Source of the DNA: Mikrocytos mackini
Taxonomy: Eukaryota; Endomyxa; Ascetosporea; Mikrocytida; Mikrocytiidae
Direction of reading: 5' to 3'
Length of the DNA stretch: 33,457 nucleotides
Assembly: GCA_030180075.1 (NCBI GenBank)
Contig: JASNJN010000021.1
Location: forward strand, 1-33,457
The position numbers and the translations under genes were made by a program. Below, one piece after another: positions 10,540-20,949 of this stretch. Each line of letters begins with the position of its first letter. The stretch's first letter is position 1. The notes under the pieces were generated by a model. It was not told the origin of the DNA. It ran no database searches and saw only the letters and a program-made list of their open reading frames with translations.

Positions 10540-12335
10540 ATGGAAACTTTTTCTCGAATACTTCAAACAACACTCGCTTTGTCAGAAAATATAACTGAAA
10601 ACAGCTTGTTTTTTGAGCGCTTGTATGGGGTGTTGACTATAAAGACAACCCAAGACTCTTCTAATCTTGCGACGGCAACCATTCAAATTGAAAAATCCGA
10701 TCTAGTTCCGTTTCTTTCGTATTTGAAAAACTTTTTGTCGGTTAAAAACAATCGATTAGGAATAACAGTTCACTCGATAATATTTTACTGTAAAAAGAAT
10801 CAACAACAACATTGCCCCTACAAACTTATCGCCACTAGAAATCTAAAGCATGAAATATATAAACTTTACGTAAAGACTCCACATGGAATGGCCTGCAACA
10901 CAGAAGAAAAGATTGATACATCTCTCATGCTTACAAAACTACAACAGATGGCTACATATGACAACCAAAGGTTTGAAGTTATATGGAGTTCACTAGTAAC
11001 TACATTTCCAAATCTAACACAACTTAAGAGCATAGCATATCGAAAATTCTGGCAACTAAAGTCAATAGAGCCGCGGGACCACGAACTAACACTTTCAACT
11101 CTAGTTCAATATTCTTTAAATATATCAGAGGACGAGTTTGGCTTTTCTGTTTGGGCTGCGAGACCGAAGGGGCTGATTTCAAGAGTGTTTTTACAAATTC
11201 CCAATTATTACAATCCCTGGCTAGTTATGATAACCTATGTATTGATGGAACTTTCAAACTTACATGGGCTAATTTCGTAGTAATCATTGTGGGTGGCTTG
11301 ACACCATTGGGTAAATTCCGATTACTATCTTTTCCCATCACAAATTCGGAAAATATAAAGAGCTATGATTATATTTTTACGAAAATAATGGAATATTGTT
11401 TAAATTGGAAATTAAATTTTAGACCAAAGGCTATTATAAGTGATGGGGCATCATGTATAAAAACTTCTATTCAAAATTCATTTAATAACATTATTCATAT
11501 GGGCTGCTGGGCCCATATTACACGCACTCTTCATGCAAAAATACCCAACACAAATAAAGAAGTTAAAAGACAACTCTATTCTGACCTTAATTACTTACAA
11601 CGTTCATACACAAAGCAATTATTTGACAAAGCATTCCAAGCTCTAATTAGAAAATACAGTGAATATTCTTTTCTTGATGCATTCCTTGTGTATTTCGACA
11701 ATAACTACATTAAAAGAAATGGTAATTGGTGGACTGGGTATTATTTGTTTTATCCTAAAACGAATAATGCTATAGAAGGATTCAATTCTGCCATCAAACG
11801 CAATTATACAGATTATAAAAGAACCCACCTCACGTCTCTTATTAAGTTACTTGGGAATGTTCTTGTTGCGAAAAGTAATGAAAATATTGCTCGACTTCTT
11901 CTAGACGCAGATCGTATTTCATATGAGCACATTGAAACCGTCAACTACGAGTTCAAAATAATTGGGAGTGGTCAAACTTTAATCCATTATTTGTTAGAAA
12001 GAGAGCGTTTTTCTGATGAATCTAATTATTGTACGCGCGAAAGAATGAAGAGTGTATTGTATTCTTCTGATGCTTTGACTTCATATCGAGAGTTTAAAGG
12101 CCTGTTGTATCGAATAGTCATTATATACGATGCGGGTGGGGGCGAATGTTGGGAGAGTTTTTGGTGTAGCTGCTTTCTATTTAAAAGAACTACCAAATGT
12201 ACGCATGTGCACTACGTCGCTACACAAGTATTGAAGCTGTCTAAGTTAGAGTTTACTGTGTCTTCACGTAGAAATGCTGGAAGATCTCGTCATGTAGAGC
12301 GTGGGTCTGGTCTGACTCGTGATATGTCTAATTAA
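10540..12335 (+). pseudogene. MULE (Mutator-like) transposase, one frameshift
   Basis: The ATG at 10540 opens a 5' part of about 205 codons. The frame then shifts by one base near 11,150 and continues to 12335. The second part holds the MULE catalytic core: first Asp in CIDGTFKLT (about 11244), second in IISDGASCIKTS (about 11442), the Cys/His pair in MGCWAHITR, and the Glu in TNNAIEGFNSAIK (about 11775). A SWIM zinc finger, CSCFLFKRTTKCTH (CxC, 8 residues, CxH), lies near 12165-12206. N-terminal Cys/His residues may form a DNA-binding finger. All catalytic residues survive, so the single shift suggests recent inactivation or a sequencing indel. It lies inside the element that begins at 10271 and cuts gypsy copy 2. 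Confidence 0.88.
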
Positions 12336-12982
12336 ATATCCATTAAGTAGTGGCTTCTTCAGAAAGATTCATAGATCTATATAACGAGAATATGTTGTTT
12401 ATTTTGAGATCACTGAAAATAATGTTTTAAAAAGTTTAAATTTTTGGTGCCTCGTTAGATTTCAAAAACAAGTAACCCAATAGCTTATAACAACAAAAAC
12501 GGTTTTGGTACATTTTTTGTTTCAGAATGTAGTTGTTGTTAATGCTTTACAAAAATAAAAATTTAAATTTACAAACTTCCCTACAAACGTATACAGCTCT
12601 TATATCGTCTCATGTCGACTACACTCTCCCCTACATGTTCCATCGAAACATATCACAGACCATATCTAGGCCCGTCTCCTACACGCTACATACTTGTGAT
12701 AAAGAAGAGAGAAACATAAATTCCAATCACAAAATACACCAAAGAAGATAGTCCGACTGAAACAAAGCACAAATAAAAGTTATAATACAGTCCAGATTGA
12801 TGGGTACATAAACCATGCATAAGGAGGAATACACTAACAGAGTTAACATGGGATATTCTGCATAAAGTTCAAAGAAGGCATCAGTTACTCAAATAAAGCA
12901 CAGGCGTATTATCTAAAACAACAACAACACTTCCAACCATCACACTAGAATAGAGGAATCCCACACTGGCTTAAAATTGGGG
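12336..12982. other. Spacer after MULE transposase, no supported gene
   Basis: The region contains short frames without family features. It should include the right end of the MULE, but I could not find a complement of GGCTGGAATT or of the tandem units, apart from a weak AATCCCACACTGG near 12957. The end may be deleted or displaced by the following insert. Confidence 0.45.
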
Positions 12983-12984
12983 TA

Positions 12985-14013
12985 ATGATCAGTTTGAAAA
13001 TGTAATCTGATTCTACATTATGGATTTATCGACCTTCAAACACTATACTTCGGAATTTAAGAAATTTAAGGAATTACCCATAAGTGTACAACTTGGACAG
13101 TCACCAACTAAACCACATCTGATCAATTGAAGACTTAATAGAAGGAGAGATGGAATGTACATGCCAATCAGATTTTATGAATCATATGTATGAATAATCG
13201 TGGATTGAGTTAAATCTATACTCAAAGATGTCTGGTCTATACCAAATACCGGGGGCTCAACATTTTTCATGACATGGATTTAATTTATTTATTGGAGCAC
13301 TTGGGACTTGAATTTTGTGGCTATTCTAATCCAATAAGCTATACACATGTTATTAACTAAATATAAAATTGCATGTTATACTTTCAAATTATATAGCTTG
13401 ATTTTAGGACATCTGTTTGTTTTTATGACTAGTTTAATCTATTATCTTAAACAAATATATATTCGTTGCATATCTAATCAATAGGGTTCGGAATATATGT
13501 GACCAAACTTGTGGTCACATATTTTGTGTAAAATTTGACGTAAAATCCTTTATAAATTTGGGAAATTTTTTAGGTATCCCATATCTGAGTATCCTCAAAT
13601 TTTAGATTTTTCTCTATAATCTCTAAAAATCACATATTATTCACATATTTGATCATTTTTTGTCACATATATTCCGAACCCTACTAATCAATATGCGACT
13701 ATACAGTTTAAAACAGTAAAAATATAATTTAGACATGTTATAAACAATTTTTGAATAAGATAAAGTACAACATAATGAAATCAATACAAAGAACAGTATA
13801 AACGAATTCAATAATCCTTTAATATAATTATTCGTGAATCTGTTCATTTAATAAGGTTCATAATTCAGAAATCTTCTAGTTTCGATGTATTTTCTATTGA
13901 AATTGAAGCTAAGAGCTTCCTATCACCACTCATATTCATAATGCAAGTAAGTAAACATTTGATTTAAAAGCGCAATATAATGTAGAATCAGATTACATTT
14001 TCAAACTGATCAT
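12985..14013. mobile_element. TA-flanked non-autonomous element with 37-bp inverted ends
   Basis: The left end begins ATGATCAGTTTGAAAATG and matches the complement of the right end through the A of ATTCTACATTAT without a mismatch. Both borders are TA (12983-12984 and 14014-14015), as expected for Tc1/mariner-type insertion. The interior is AT-rich and non-coding. A 202-bp hAT-like element sits inside it at 13482-13683, and another element begins directly after its right border, so it is older than both. Superfamily assignment is inferred from the TA flanks only. Confidence 0.7.
13482..13683. mobile_element. hAT-like MITE (202 bp), nested
   Basis: The inverted ends are perfect for 22 bp (TAGGGTTCGGAATATATG and on). 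The octamer CTAATCAA flanks the element exactly on both sides (13474-13481 and 13684-13691). No coding capacity. The perfect duplication and ends suggest recent movement. It lies inside the TA-flanked element 12985-14013. Confidence 0.92.
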
Positions 14014-14016
14014 TAC

Positions 14017-15742
14017 TAGGGCAACCCAAATGCAATTTTTGCAATTTTTGGTATGTTGGTCAATGAACCCTGAAAAGTCGTTTTCTGGTCTCCATATTGT
14101 ATGTAATCGCCTCTATAAAAAGTTATAAATGCAAAAAAATACGTAACTGCAAATTTTGTACAAAAAATGGATTTTTCTATAATTCTTCACCCATGAATTT
14201 GTTAATTATTGATTATTGAACAGGTTATTTTATGAATCCACGCCAAATATGCGTAAATAACTCGAGATATGATTAGTTAGCGATATTTGAAATATTCTAT
14301 GAAGTAAATTACTTATTTTCTAATTTACGATCGTGATTTGTTCACATTCCCATGCAATGTTAACATTAAATCAAATTTATTTTATATAGAATAACTTATT
14401 TCCGATGTTGTTATAAAAAGTAGACGAAACTCAATAATATCACCCATTTGGGTATAAACTGATTTAAGCAGGTTTATTTATACCAGTTTATCCCATCCCT
14501 GTTTCGACATAAATTCAAAATTTTTAGATTTATTGGTAATCAATTTTAAGACATTTTTAATGGTGATGTTTATACATTTGATGAATTATAGAAAATTTTT
14601 GAGATAATTATTTATATTCATGAAGAGTAATTTCTAAACTCACGAATTAAAAAATTTTGGATTTTAGATTTTTTGAAAATTTTACATTCTTAAATTTCCT
14701 GAAATTTTTTTAGTATGTCATTTTGCAGTTTAGGCCACCTGGATAAATTTTTACAAGTTGATACATATCCACATATTATAACTCAAAAAAGCGATTAAAC
14801 TACCTCAAATTTTGGGTTACACGTTAATGAAATCCAGTTTAAAGCTCAGTATTATCCATCGGTTTTAATCGGACACTTAAACCCGTAAAAATTGCTTATT
14901 TAAAATATTTGTCTTGGTTTTTGTTTAATAGAAATGTTTATTTTATTTTCCCTTTACGTGTAGCCTTGATCATAAACCATTCATAGAAAAACTAACTTTT
15001 GTTTTACATAGTAGATTGAACTGAGTGGTTTGTCAAAATAACTGATGACGCTGCAGTCGTTTCAACTGGATAATTTTGAAAGTCTTAATGGAACCCCNAA
15101 ATCTGATCTAGGATTATACAAGTTCGAAATATTTATTTTTCTTTTTTATTTACATCATTGGTCAGCACGTGCTGGACATTGCATCTGCCAACAGTTCAAT
15201 ATATTTTCTAGCATAGGCGATCGCTATTATATCCAGAAGAAATAGCAGAGGCACTTTTCAGTCACCTTTCGCCGTACTCTTTTGATGAGAATTGGTTAGG
15301 AGCTGTTCTGGTGTCTCTCGATCTGTTTGTCTATTTCATCAGCTTTTATCTTGTGATCTAACGTTTTATGTTATATTATCTCGTTGGCATTTATATCAAA
15401 TCGGAATGTTGATGTTCTTGAACAGATCAAGTGAAAAGTTTTTAATTCCCACGGATTGAAATTTGAAACATAAAATTTCTCGATAATTTTTTCATTTTAC
15501 TTCGGAAAATAGATTTTAAAATGCATTCTCAATTCAAGATAAATTAGAGACTCGGGAATTGAAAATTCTACACCATAAAAACATTATATAAAATATATAT
15601 AGTTAATTTTTGTAGAAAATAATGAATCTCATGGTTTGATAATGTAATTATTTGGCCGGTTTTTATTGCAAATTATGTACAAAAATGAAAAAAGGTTAGT
15701 GCAAATATTGCAATTTTATTGCGCAATAAATGGGTTGCCCTA
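14017..15742. mobile_element. hAT-like non-autonomous element (1,726 bp)
   Basis: It begins TAGGGCAACCCA and ends TGGGTTGCCCTA, a perfect 12-bp inverted pair followed by looser similarity rich in GCAATTTT. The flanking octamers are ATCATTAC (14009-14016) and ATCATTAA (15743-15750), seven of eight identical. I found no transposase; a short frame from 15045 carries an N and no recognisable motif. The element landed on the right edge of the older TA-flanked element, duplicating its last bases. Confidence 0.8.
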
Positions 15743-15750
15743 ATCATTAA

Positions 15751-16520
15751 TTTTATAAATCAATCATTTGTCAAAACCAAATAACATTTTATAAGGTAAA
15801 ATTAATTGTTTTTGAATTCAACTATTAAAATAACATTAGGAATCACTGTAATTTTACTATTAAATACAAGATTTTTGCTTTGAGGATTAGGCAAAATAAT
15901 TTTCAGATATTTACAATCTTGGTTACCTTTATCAAATATATATTTAACTCAAATAAGTTTATATAATTAGAGATTTTTAGAACAAGTAACGTCATTAATA
16001 ATTCCATGTATCTGTTTTCGTTCTTTTTACTTATTGTTGTCTGTGGTATGTTGTCTGTTTTGTGTTTCATTGTCTGTGGTCTGTGGTCTGTGGTCTGTGG
16101 TCTATCGTCTGTGTTTCATTGTTTTGTTCACTGTCTTCTTTTTTGTTCTGCCTGTGTATTTGTTTCTGAAACAAAATAAATTTCAACCTATTTAGATCAT
16201 GTATGAGTTTGAATTAACATGATATAATTAATGCATTAAAGCACTCCGTGTGATGGTTGGTACACGATCGCTGCATTTTAAAATTTTACTTTTAAAAAAA
16301 CAGAATATCATTTATAAGGTATGTATGATCTTTGTAAATATACCATGGTTTTATAAAACAGAGCTATACAATATGTTTGATTTTTGATCGAAAATAAGGG
16401 GTTGGGTAAAGTTGCAAAATCTCAACCCAAAATCTTATATTGACACTAAAACAGATGTAATATAACTAGAAAGTGATAATAAACAGTTATTAAATAATAA
16501 TCAATCTAAAATTAACGATT
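15751..16520. other. AT-rich spacer with microsatellite
   Basis: No gene seen. The only structured part is the GTCTGTG repeat at 16036-16116. The end of this stretch would be the 3' side of the LINE fragment on the minus strand, but RT does not follow. Confidence 0.5.
16036..16116. repeat. GTCTGTG microsatellite
   Basis: GTCTGTG is repeated four times in perfect tandem at 16072-16099, with degenerate units (GTCTGTTTTGTG, GTCTATC) on both sides. Confidence 0.8.
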
Positions 16521-17771
16521 TTAAGGCAAAAAAGGTGTCACATTTTTCAAGATTTCTTCGGAAAGTTCCTTAACCCTACTAATTTCGGAAGATATCTCAG
16601 CTGGAGTGCTTACCTTGAACTGATTCTTGAGTTTCCGGGCTTTTTCCGGACTAACTGTTCTGCGACGCAAGGCGGTGAGAAGGTTGAGTTTTTTGCTCCA
16701 CCTGTCGGGGGTGTCGCTTTTGAAACCTTTGTTAGCCTTCTTCTCAGATCTTGCCTTGACATACATGACGTACAACAGTGCGTTCATTTCTGCCAAGGTG
16801 ATAGAGGTTTCTCTTTCTCTCAGGATCTGATATACTGCCTTGCGGAGGGTGGCATGTATTGCCACTCGCTTAGCTCCGCAAATTAGGTTAGAGAAGTCGG
16901 CAGTGTCCTTCCTCAACACATCCTGGACGTTTTGCCACAGGGCCGTTTTGAGGTCTGACTCTTCTTCCCAGGGTAGGATGGACTGTATGACCTCTTCCTC
17001 TGGGACCAACGAGTCTGCATAGATGGTTCCGGGTGGGTTGTCTCCCACCTTCCATTCTATGAAAGAGTCGTCTTCATCTTCCACGGGAAGGAATTCCAAT
17101 GTGGAGTCCTGTTCGTGGTGTTCTGGTTCACCTATAGATATGTATTGAGAATTTTCCCATCGGACTATCTCTAGGTCAGAACTCTTCCCTTTAGTTTCGA
17201 TATCCTGTTTGGTATCAATTTCAGGGGTTGGTGGAGTGTAGGTGATAATGGCAGTCTCCTCACGAGGGGGTTCCTTCACGAGTTTCTGCTTCTTGACTCC
17301 TACGTTCTCCGATTCTGGCGGTGTGGGGATTCTCTCCACTACCAGAGCCACATATTTGATCGACCAAGGACCGTTTGCATCCAACGGGAGTGGGTCCTCG
17401 GAGGGCAACATCAATTCCGGGACACGAATGTCCTTTACGAGTTTCAGTTGTTTCCTACCTGGATTTTCCCACTCAGGGATAGGAGGGACCCTCATTATCA
17501 CCCATACCGTGTATGGAATTGACCAAGGGCCGGAGGTTTCTCCGACAGATGGGCAGTTTCCGGGGCGATTTGCTTCCGGTTGCTGCCCGTTTCTCACTCG
17601 AATGCCCGAGCCCTGTCCACCTTCTTTCGAAGGCTTTTTAAGGGACAGTGTGGAATCAATTGCTTTTATTTGGGCAGTGGTCCCACACTGTTCCTCACGA
17701 ACGACATTTGTCGTTTGCTTGACAGGGGCAGTACTTGTTTCAGGTTTGGCTTTGATGTCCAGATATAATTT
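16521..17771 (-). pseudogene. LINE protein fragment upstream of reverse transcriptase, with an internal duplication
   Basis: The frame is open from 17771 to a stop at 16521 but has no ATG before 17490 or so, and a GTG at 17597 is the earliest alternative start, so it looks 5'-truncated. The C-terminal third (MNALLYVMYVKA, then DRWSKKLNLLTALRRRTVSP) has the pattern seen just before RT in R2/NeSL-type LINEs, where a short NxLLY helix is followed by WxxKL and an Arg-rich helix. RT itself is absent. The N-terminal part contains two related blocks of about 50 residues, each starting GPWSI and ending KQLKLVK or KKQKLVK. A Glu/Asp-rich middle follows. GC content is higher than in host genes. The LINE call is by pattern only; an unrelated transposon ORF is possible. 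Confidence 0.5.
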
Positions 17772-18069
17772 CTACATTATATTGACAGATACCCGAAATA
17801 GTTGTTTTAAACTTTATTTAAGGCTATATTATACAATAAATCCCAAAGCAGATATTTGTTAAAATACATTTGATAAAAATAAATTTTATTTTTTGATTTT
17901 TGATAAACATTATTATATTCTAGTTTGACACTCAATTTGTGGTTATTGGCCCAAGTTCATATAATCAATGCATAATTCGATGTTATTTAGGGCAATTCTC
18001 TGAAAATCGTCAAAAATGACCATTTTTTGTAAAGGTTATAAGTGTAAAAACTAGGAAATTTGTAAATTT
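17772..18069. other. AT-rich spacer between transposon fragments
   Basis: No gene seen. It lies between the LINE fragment and the end of the decayed gypsy integrase, both on the minus strand. A TAGGGCAATTC near 17988 resembles hAT-type ends but has no partner. Confidence 0.4.
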
Positions 18070-18337
18070 TATCGAGGTTTAACTGTGGATGTAGGGCACT
18101 GCTTAATTCCAAGTTAATAACGGAAATTGTGAAAGGCTGTGGACATGTATTGACGTCCTTGATACGTAATTACCTTTGTAGGCACTCCGAAGTCTTTTAT
18201 CAAAGGTTTAAAACTTTTTTCTATTACGTCTTTACTCTTTATTCCTTCGACTACCTTTTTCGAACAAAAGTGTGAGAGTAAGTCTATTATTTTTATTATT
18301 CGACAAAAATTATTTATTTATAACTTTTGCCTCAATG
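18070..18337 (-). pseudogene. Ty3/gypsy copy 3, integrase core fragment
   Basis: On the minus strand one frame reads IIDLLSHFCSKKVVEGI, then KDFGVPTKVITYQGRQYMS, then a stop, then LGIKQCPT. This matches the retroviral-type integrase core, in which the second catalytic Asp normally sits in an I-x-D-x-G motif. Here that Asp is Tyr (ITYQG). The missing residue and the internal stop show decay. Together with the RNase H tail at 19129-19372 on the same strand it belongs to one old gypsy copy. Confidence 0.65.
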
Positions 18338-18815
18338 GCTGGCCACTTCAGCCTTCCTCGGCTACCCCGAATTCCTAATGACCACTTAAGGTCAGGATTT
18401 TGCGCCATTTCTGTTCTCCGAAGCTTTCCAACAACTTGTTGTGAAAGGCTTCGGGAAGAACGTCTCTAGGAATCTTCTATTCGGTTACCTCGAGCAACTC
18501 CCGCTTGCTCAACCATTTGGGATCCCTGCCTGTAAATCAGGCATAGATCCTGAGCGAGCCTTTCAGGCACACGTTCAGGATCTTCAACACAACGTTCTCC
18601 ACACTGGAGACGTTAATTCTTTGTGCCCCTATTAGAGTTCCGATCATTACTGCACATACTAAAAGTCTTCAGATGTTGGATGTACTGATTGGTGAGGATT
18701 CCCGATTGCCCAACAACAAGCTGGAGGGATCGGACTCTGAACCCAGGGTACTTTCCTAATAGATTGTGAAATTCTGTCCAAAATTCTTTTAGGTATGTCT
18801 CGGATAACACGAGTT
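18338..18815 (-). pseudogene. Decayed coding sequence inside gypsy copy 3
   Basis: This GC-richer stretch gives protein-like minus-strand translation split over frames: LKEFWTEFHNLLGKYPGF near 18790-18740, and SVENVVLKILNVCLKGSL and RDPKWLSKRELLEVTE near 18600-18480, with stops between. It lies where the N-terminal domain of the integrase would be expected, but I see no HHCC zinc motif, so either it is strongly decayed or it comes from another element. Function not recognised. Confidence 0.35.
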
Positions 18816-18817
18816 AC

Positions 18818-19128
18818 AAAATAGGAATTCAGATTGAACTTTTTTTGCTTAAAATTATCTTAAAATGACATATGTTATTTATCAGAGAATTTTAATAAAA
18901 ATGGCCAGTTGAAAATGGAACATTTCCGTTCATGGCAAATATTTTACATTTTTACTTATTCACACCCAAATCCAAAAACTTCGAGAGAATAATTTCTCTA
19001 AAATTTAGGCTTGTTTTTCAAAATAAATATTATTATGAAATAAACGAGCTCAAGCTCTATCGATTGAGATATAATTACATATAAATTCTATTCAATAAAA
19101 TATTAGTAAAAATCTGAATTCCTATTTT
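18818..19128. mobile_element. Small inverted-repeat element (311 bp) in gypsy copy 3
   Basis: AAAATAGGAATTCAGATT at the left is perfectly inverted at the right (AATCTGAATTCCTATTTT). It sits between two parts of the minus-strand gypsy copy. No target duplication is clear, so the superfamily is uncertain; the TAGGAATTC start would suit hAT but the flanking octamers do not match. Confidence 0.65.
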
Positions 19129-19372
19129 ATTTTTTATGTATCTCAGGTATCCATATCTTTTCTTCCCTTACTAATAATTTGATTCCCTCTATTTCCTTTT
19201 CTTAAAGTTCTGCTTTTTGTGTCTCTGTAATACCACTGAGTTCAGTCTGTTGTTGTCTACTTATGGCGTGAATATCGAATAGAGTCGATGTCGGTTCACC
19301 CTTTATGGAGTGCAGGCGAGATAAAAAGTCCGCCCCTATATTTGCAACTCCATCAATATGTCACTCAGCATA
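19129..19372 (-). pseudogene. Ty3/gypsy copy 3, RNase H end and start of integrase
   Basis: The minus-strand frame reads HIDGVANIGADFLSRLHS near 19360-19307. The motif N-x-G-A-D-F-L-S-R is the conserved end of the RNase H domain in Ty3/gypsy. About 60 residues later comes EEKIWIPEIH, like the beginning of integrase (a WIP motif precedes the zinc finger). A TGA lies just before HIDG and a TAA after KAEL. The fragment is cut by the 311-bp inverted-repeat element. This part of pol is exactly what copies 1 and 2 lack. Confidence 0.72.
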
Positions 19373-19670
19373 TTTTTAAGGAAATAACTTTTACTTAATT
19401 GGGTATATTAATAATAATTTCCAATAAGATTTATATTTTACATGTTACTTTATCAATATCAATAATATCAAAGTCATTTATGGTGTTTTGTTATTTTAGC
19501 TTATCATTTTCTATTTTGAAATTTTATTTTTTTTGCAGCTTTTACAAAATGAAAAGAAAACAACACAAGGAACTTGAAAGTCAAATATCCCATCACTCTT
19601 CATTTGATGATGATAATAGCCTGAATTTATAGTTCGATTTCCGATTCATTACACTTCTCAATCAGACATG
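19373..19670. other. Spacer, no supported gene
   Basis: AT-rich. On the plus strand a T-rich tract ending in GCAG at about 19540 precedes a 28-codon frame (MKRKQHKELESQ) ending at 19632. This looks like a splice acceptor and last exon, but nothing upstream supports a gene. Confidence 0.35.
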
Positions 19671-19672
19671 TA

Positions 19673-19938
19673 TAGTCCGTTTCACTTTTTTTGGGACACC
19701 TGTTTTATTCAAAACAAAGTCTGTTTGGTTGTAATTTTTATTTTAAAAATATGTATTATTTTTGTTGAATGATTTCACAAAAAATATATTATACATTTTC
19801 CTCAAAATTATGATAAACCAATTTTTACATTTGAACATAAAAGTTACTGTTTCATTTTTTAAGGGACAATAAAAAACATCAAAATAATTTATAAAATCTA
19901 AATATTATAATTTTAATGGTTTTTATAATCGTTAATAA
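19673..19938 (+). repeat. Left terminal inverted repeat of Tc1-like element
   Basis: About 265 bp, near-identical to the inverted 21779-22044, with a few substitutions such as TAGTCC for CAGTCC at the tip. The transposase stop codon lies inside it. Confidence 0.92.
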
Positions 19939-20949
19939 TTAGTTACTTCACCATCTAAATCCAATACTTGGCTTAACCTTTCATTAAAATTGCTCACACA
20001 ATTCCCCACCATTTGACTATCTAAATTCTCCCATTCACGTCTAATTGCTATTTTCAAAGCATTTTTTGTATTGTACGTTTTATCTTTCTCATAAACTTTC
20101 TTTGCAAGTATAGCCCAGACATTTTCAATCGGATTTAAGTCTGGACTATGTGGGGGCCAGTCTAAAACGTCCATTTTCATTTTTTCAATAAAAGATGTTG
20201 TTCTTTTTGATTTGTGGCAAGGTGCGTTGTCTTGCACAAAGAAATAATTATTTCCTTTATATAATTTCAGGTTGTGTGGAATAATTTCTTGTCTTAAGAG
20301 CTTAATATAGACGTCGCTGTTAATCATTTCATCTACGAAAATAAGTTGCTGTTGCCCTTCAATATTGACAGACCCCCATACCATTACGTTTTTTCTATCA
20401 TATCCTTTGTCTTTAAAAATAAATACTTGTTTTAACTTTCCTGGTGTGTATGTTGCTGTTCTTTTTATACCAAATCTTAGGATATGTAGTATAACCTGAT
20501 AATGTAAATGACTTTTCATCTGTAAAGAGTAGCTTTTCAAGTAATCCTTCAACATTCACGTGTCTAGAAGCGAATTTAACACGGGTTTGTTTTGATTTTT
20601 GGGTTAAGAAAGGCGTTTTAACTTTGTTCCCATGCAAAAAACCTTCGCTTTTTAGGAATCTATGCACAGTAGAACGAGAAACTTTTATCTGTAACGCGGA
20701 TATTATTTTAGTAATAGTGAATTCCTTGTTCCTGCCGCAGTAACGCTTTATTCTCCTTTGTGTTTGCACAGAAAGCGATGTAAATTTTTTCTGTACAGGC
20801 TTCTTGATCTTCTTTTCTGAGTTGTTGAGATAGCGGGAAACGGATGTTTTAGATATTTTGAGTTTTTTGGCAGTTTTCCTAAGAGATTTCAATTCCCTAT
20901 AGGTTTTAATTACCTGTGTCGCAAGGTTCAGTGATAATATTTTGGGCAT
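19932..20949 (-). pseudogene. Tc1-family transposase, DD34E, one frameshift
   Basis: The ATG at 20949 begins a helix-turn-helix N-terminus (LRKTAKKLKISKTSVSRYL, a second paired-type HTH around SRSTVHRFLKSEGF). The DDE domain has its first Asp in FTDEKSF (residue 144), the second in VQDNAPCHKS, and the Glu in PDLNPIENVW; exactly 34 residues separate the last two, hence DD34E. The frame changes by one base near 20,470, next to a run of five A. All catalytic residues are present, so only the indel separates it from an intact gene of about 340 codons. It ends with a TAA within the left terminal repeat. Confidence 0.93.

Noticed and set aside
11100-11170. Programmed frameshift in the MULE transposase
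   Set aside because: No canonical slippery heptamer with a downstream structure is visible; a simple indel is enough.
12533-12751. 72-codon frame after the MULE transposase
   Set aside because: TTG start, low complexity, not continuous with transposase.
15045-15245. 66-codon frame with ATG inside the 1.7-kb element
   Set aside because: Short, contains an N, no transposase motif.
17242-17862. 206-codon plus-strand frame
   Set aside because: Lies opposite the LINE-like ORF, which has the coherent motifs; Ser/Thr/Gly-rich mirror translation.
19540-19632. T-rich tract plus CAG and a 28-codon frame resembling a splice acceptor and last exon
   Set aside because: No upstream exon or donor, host genes in the window look intronless, and chance T-rich tracts are frequent.
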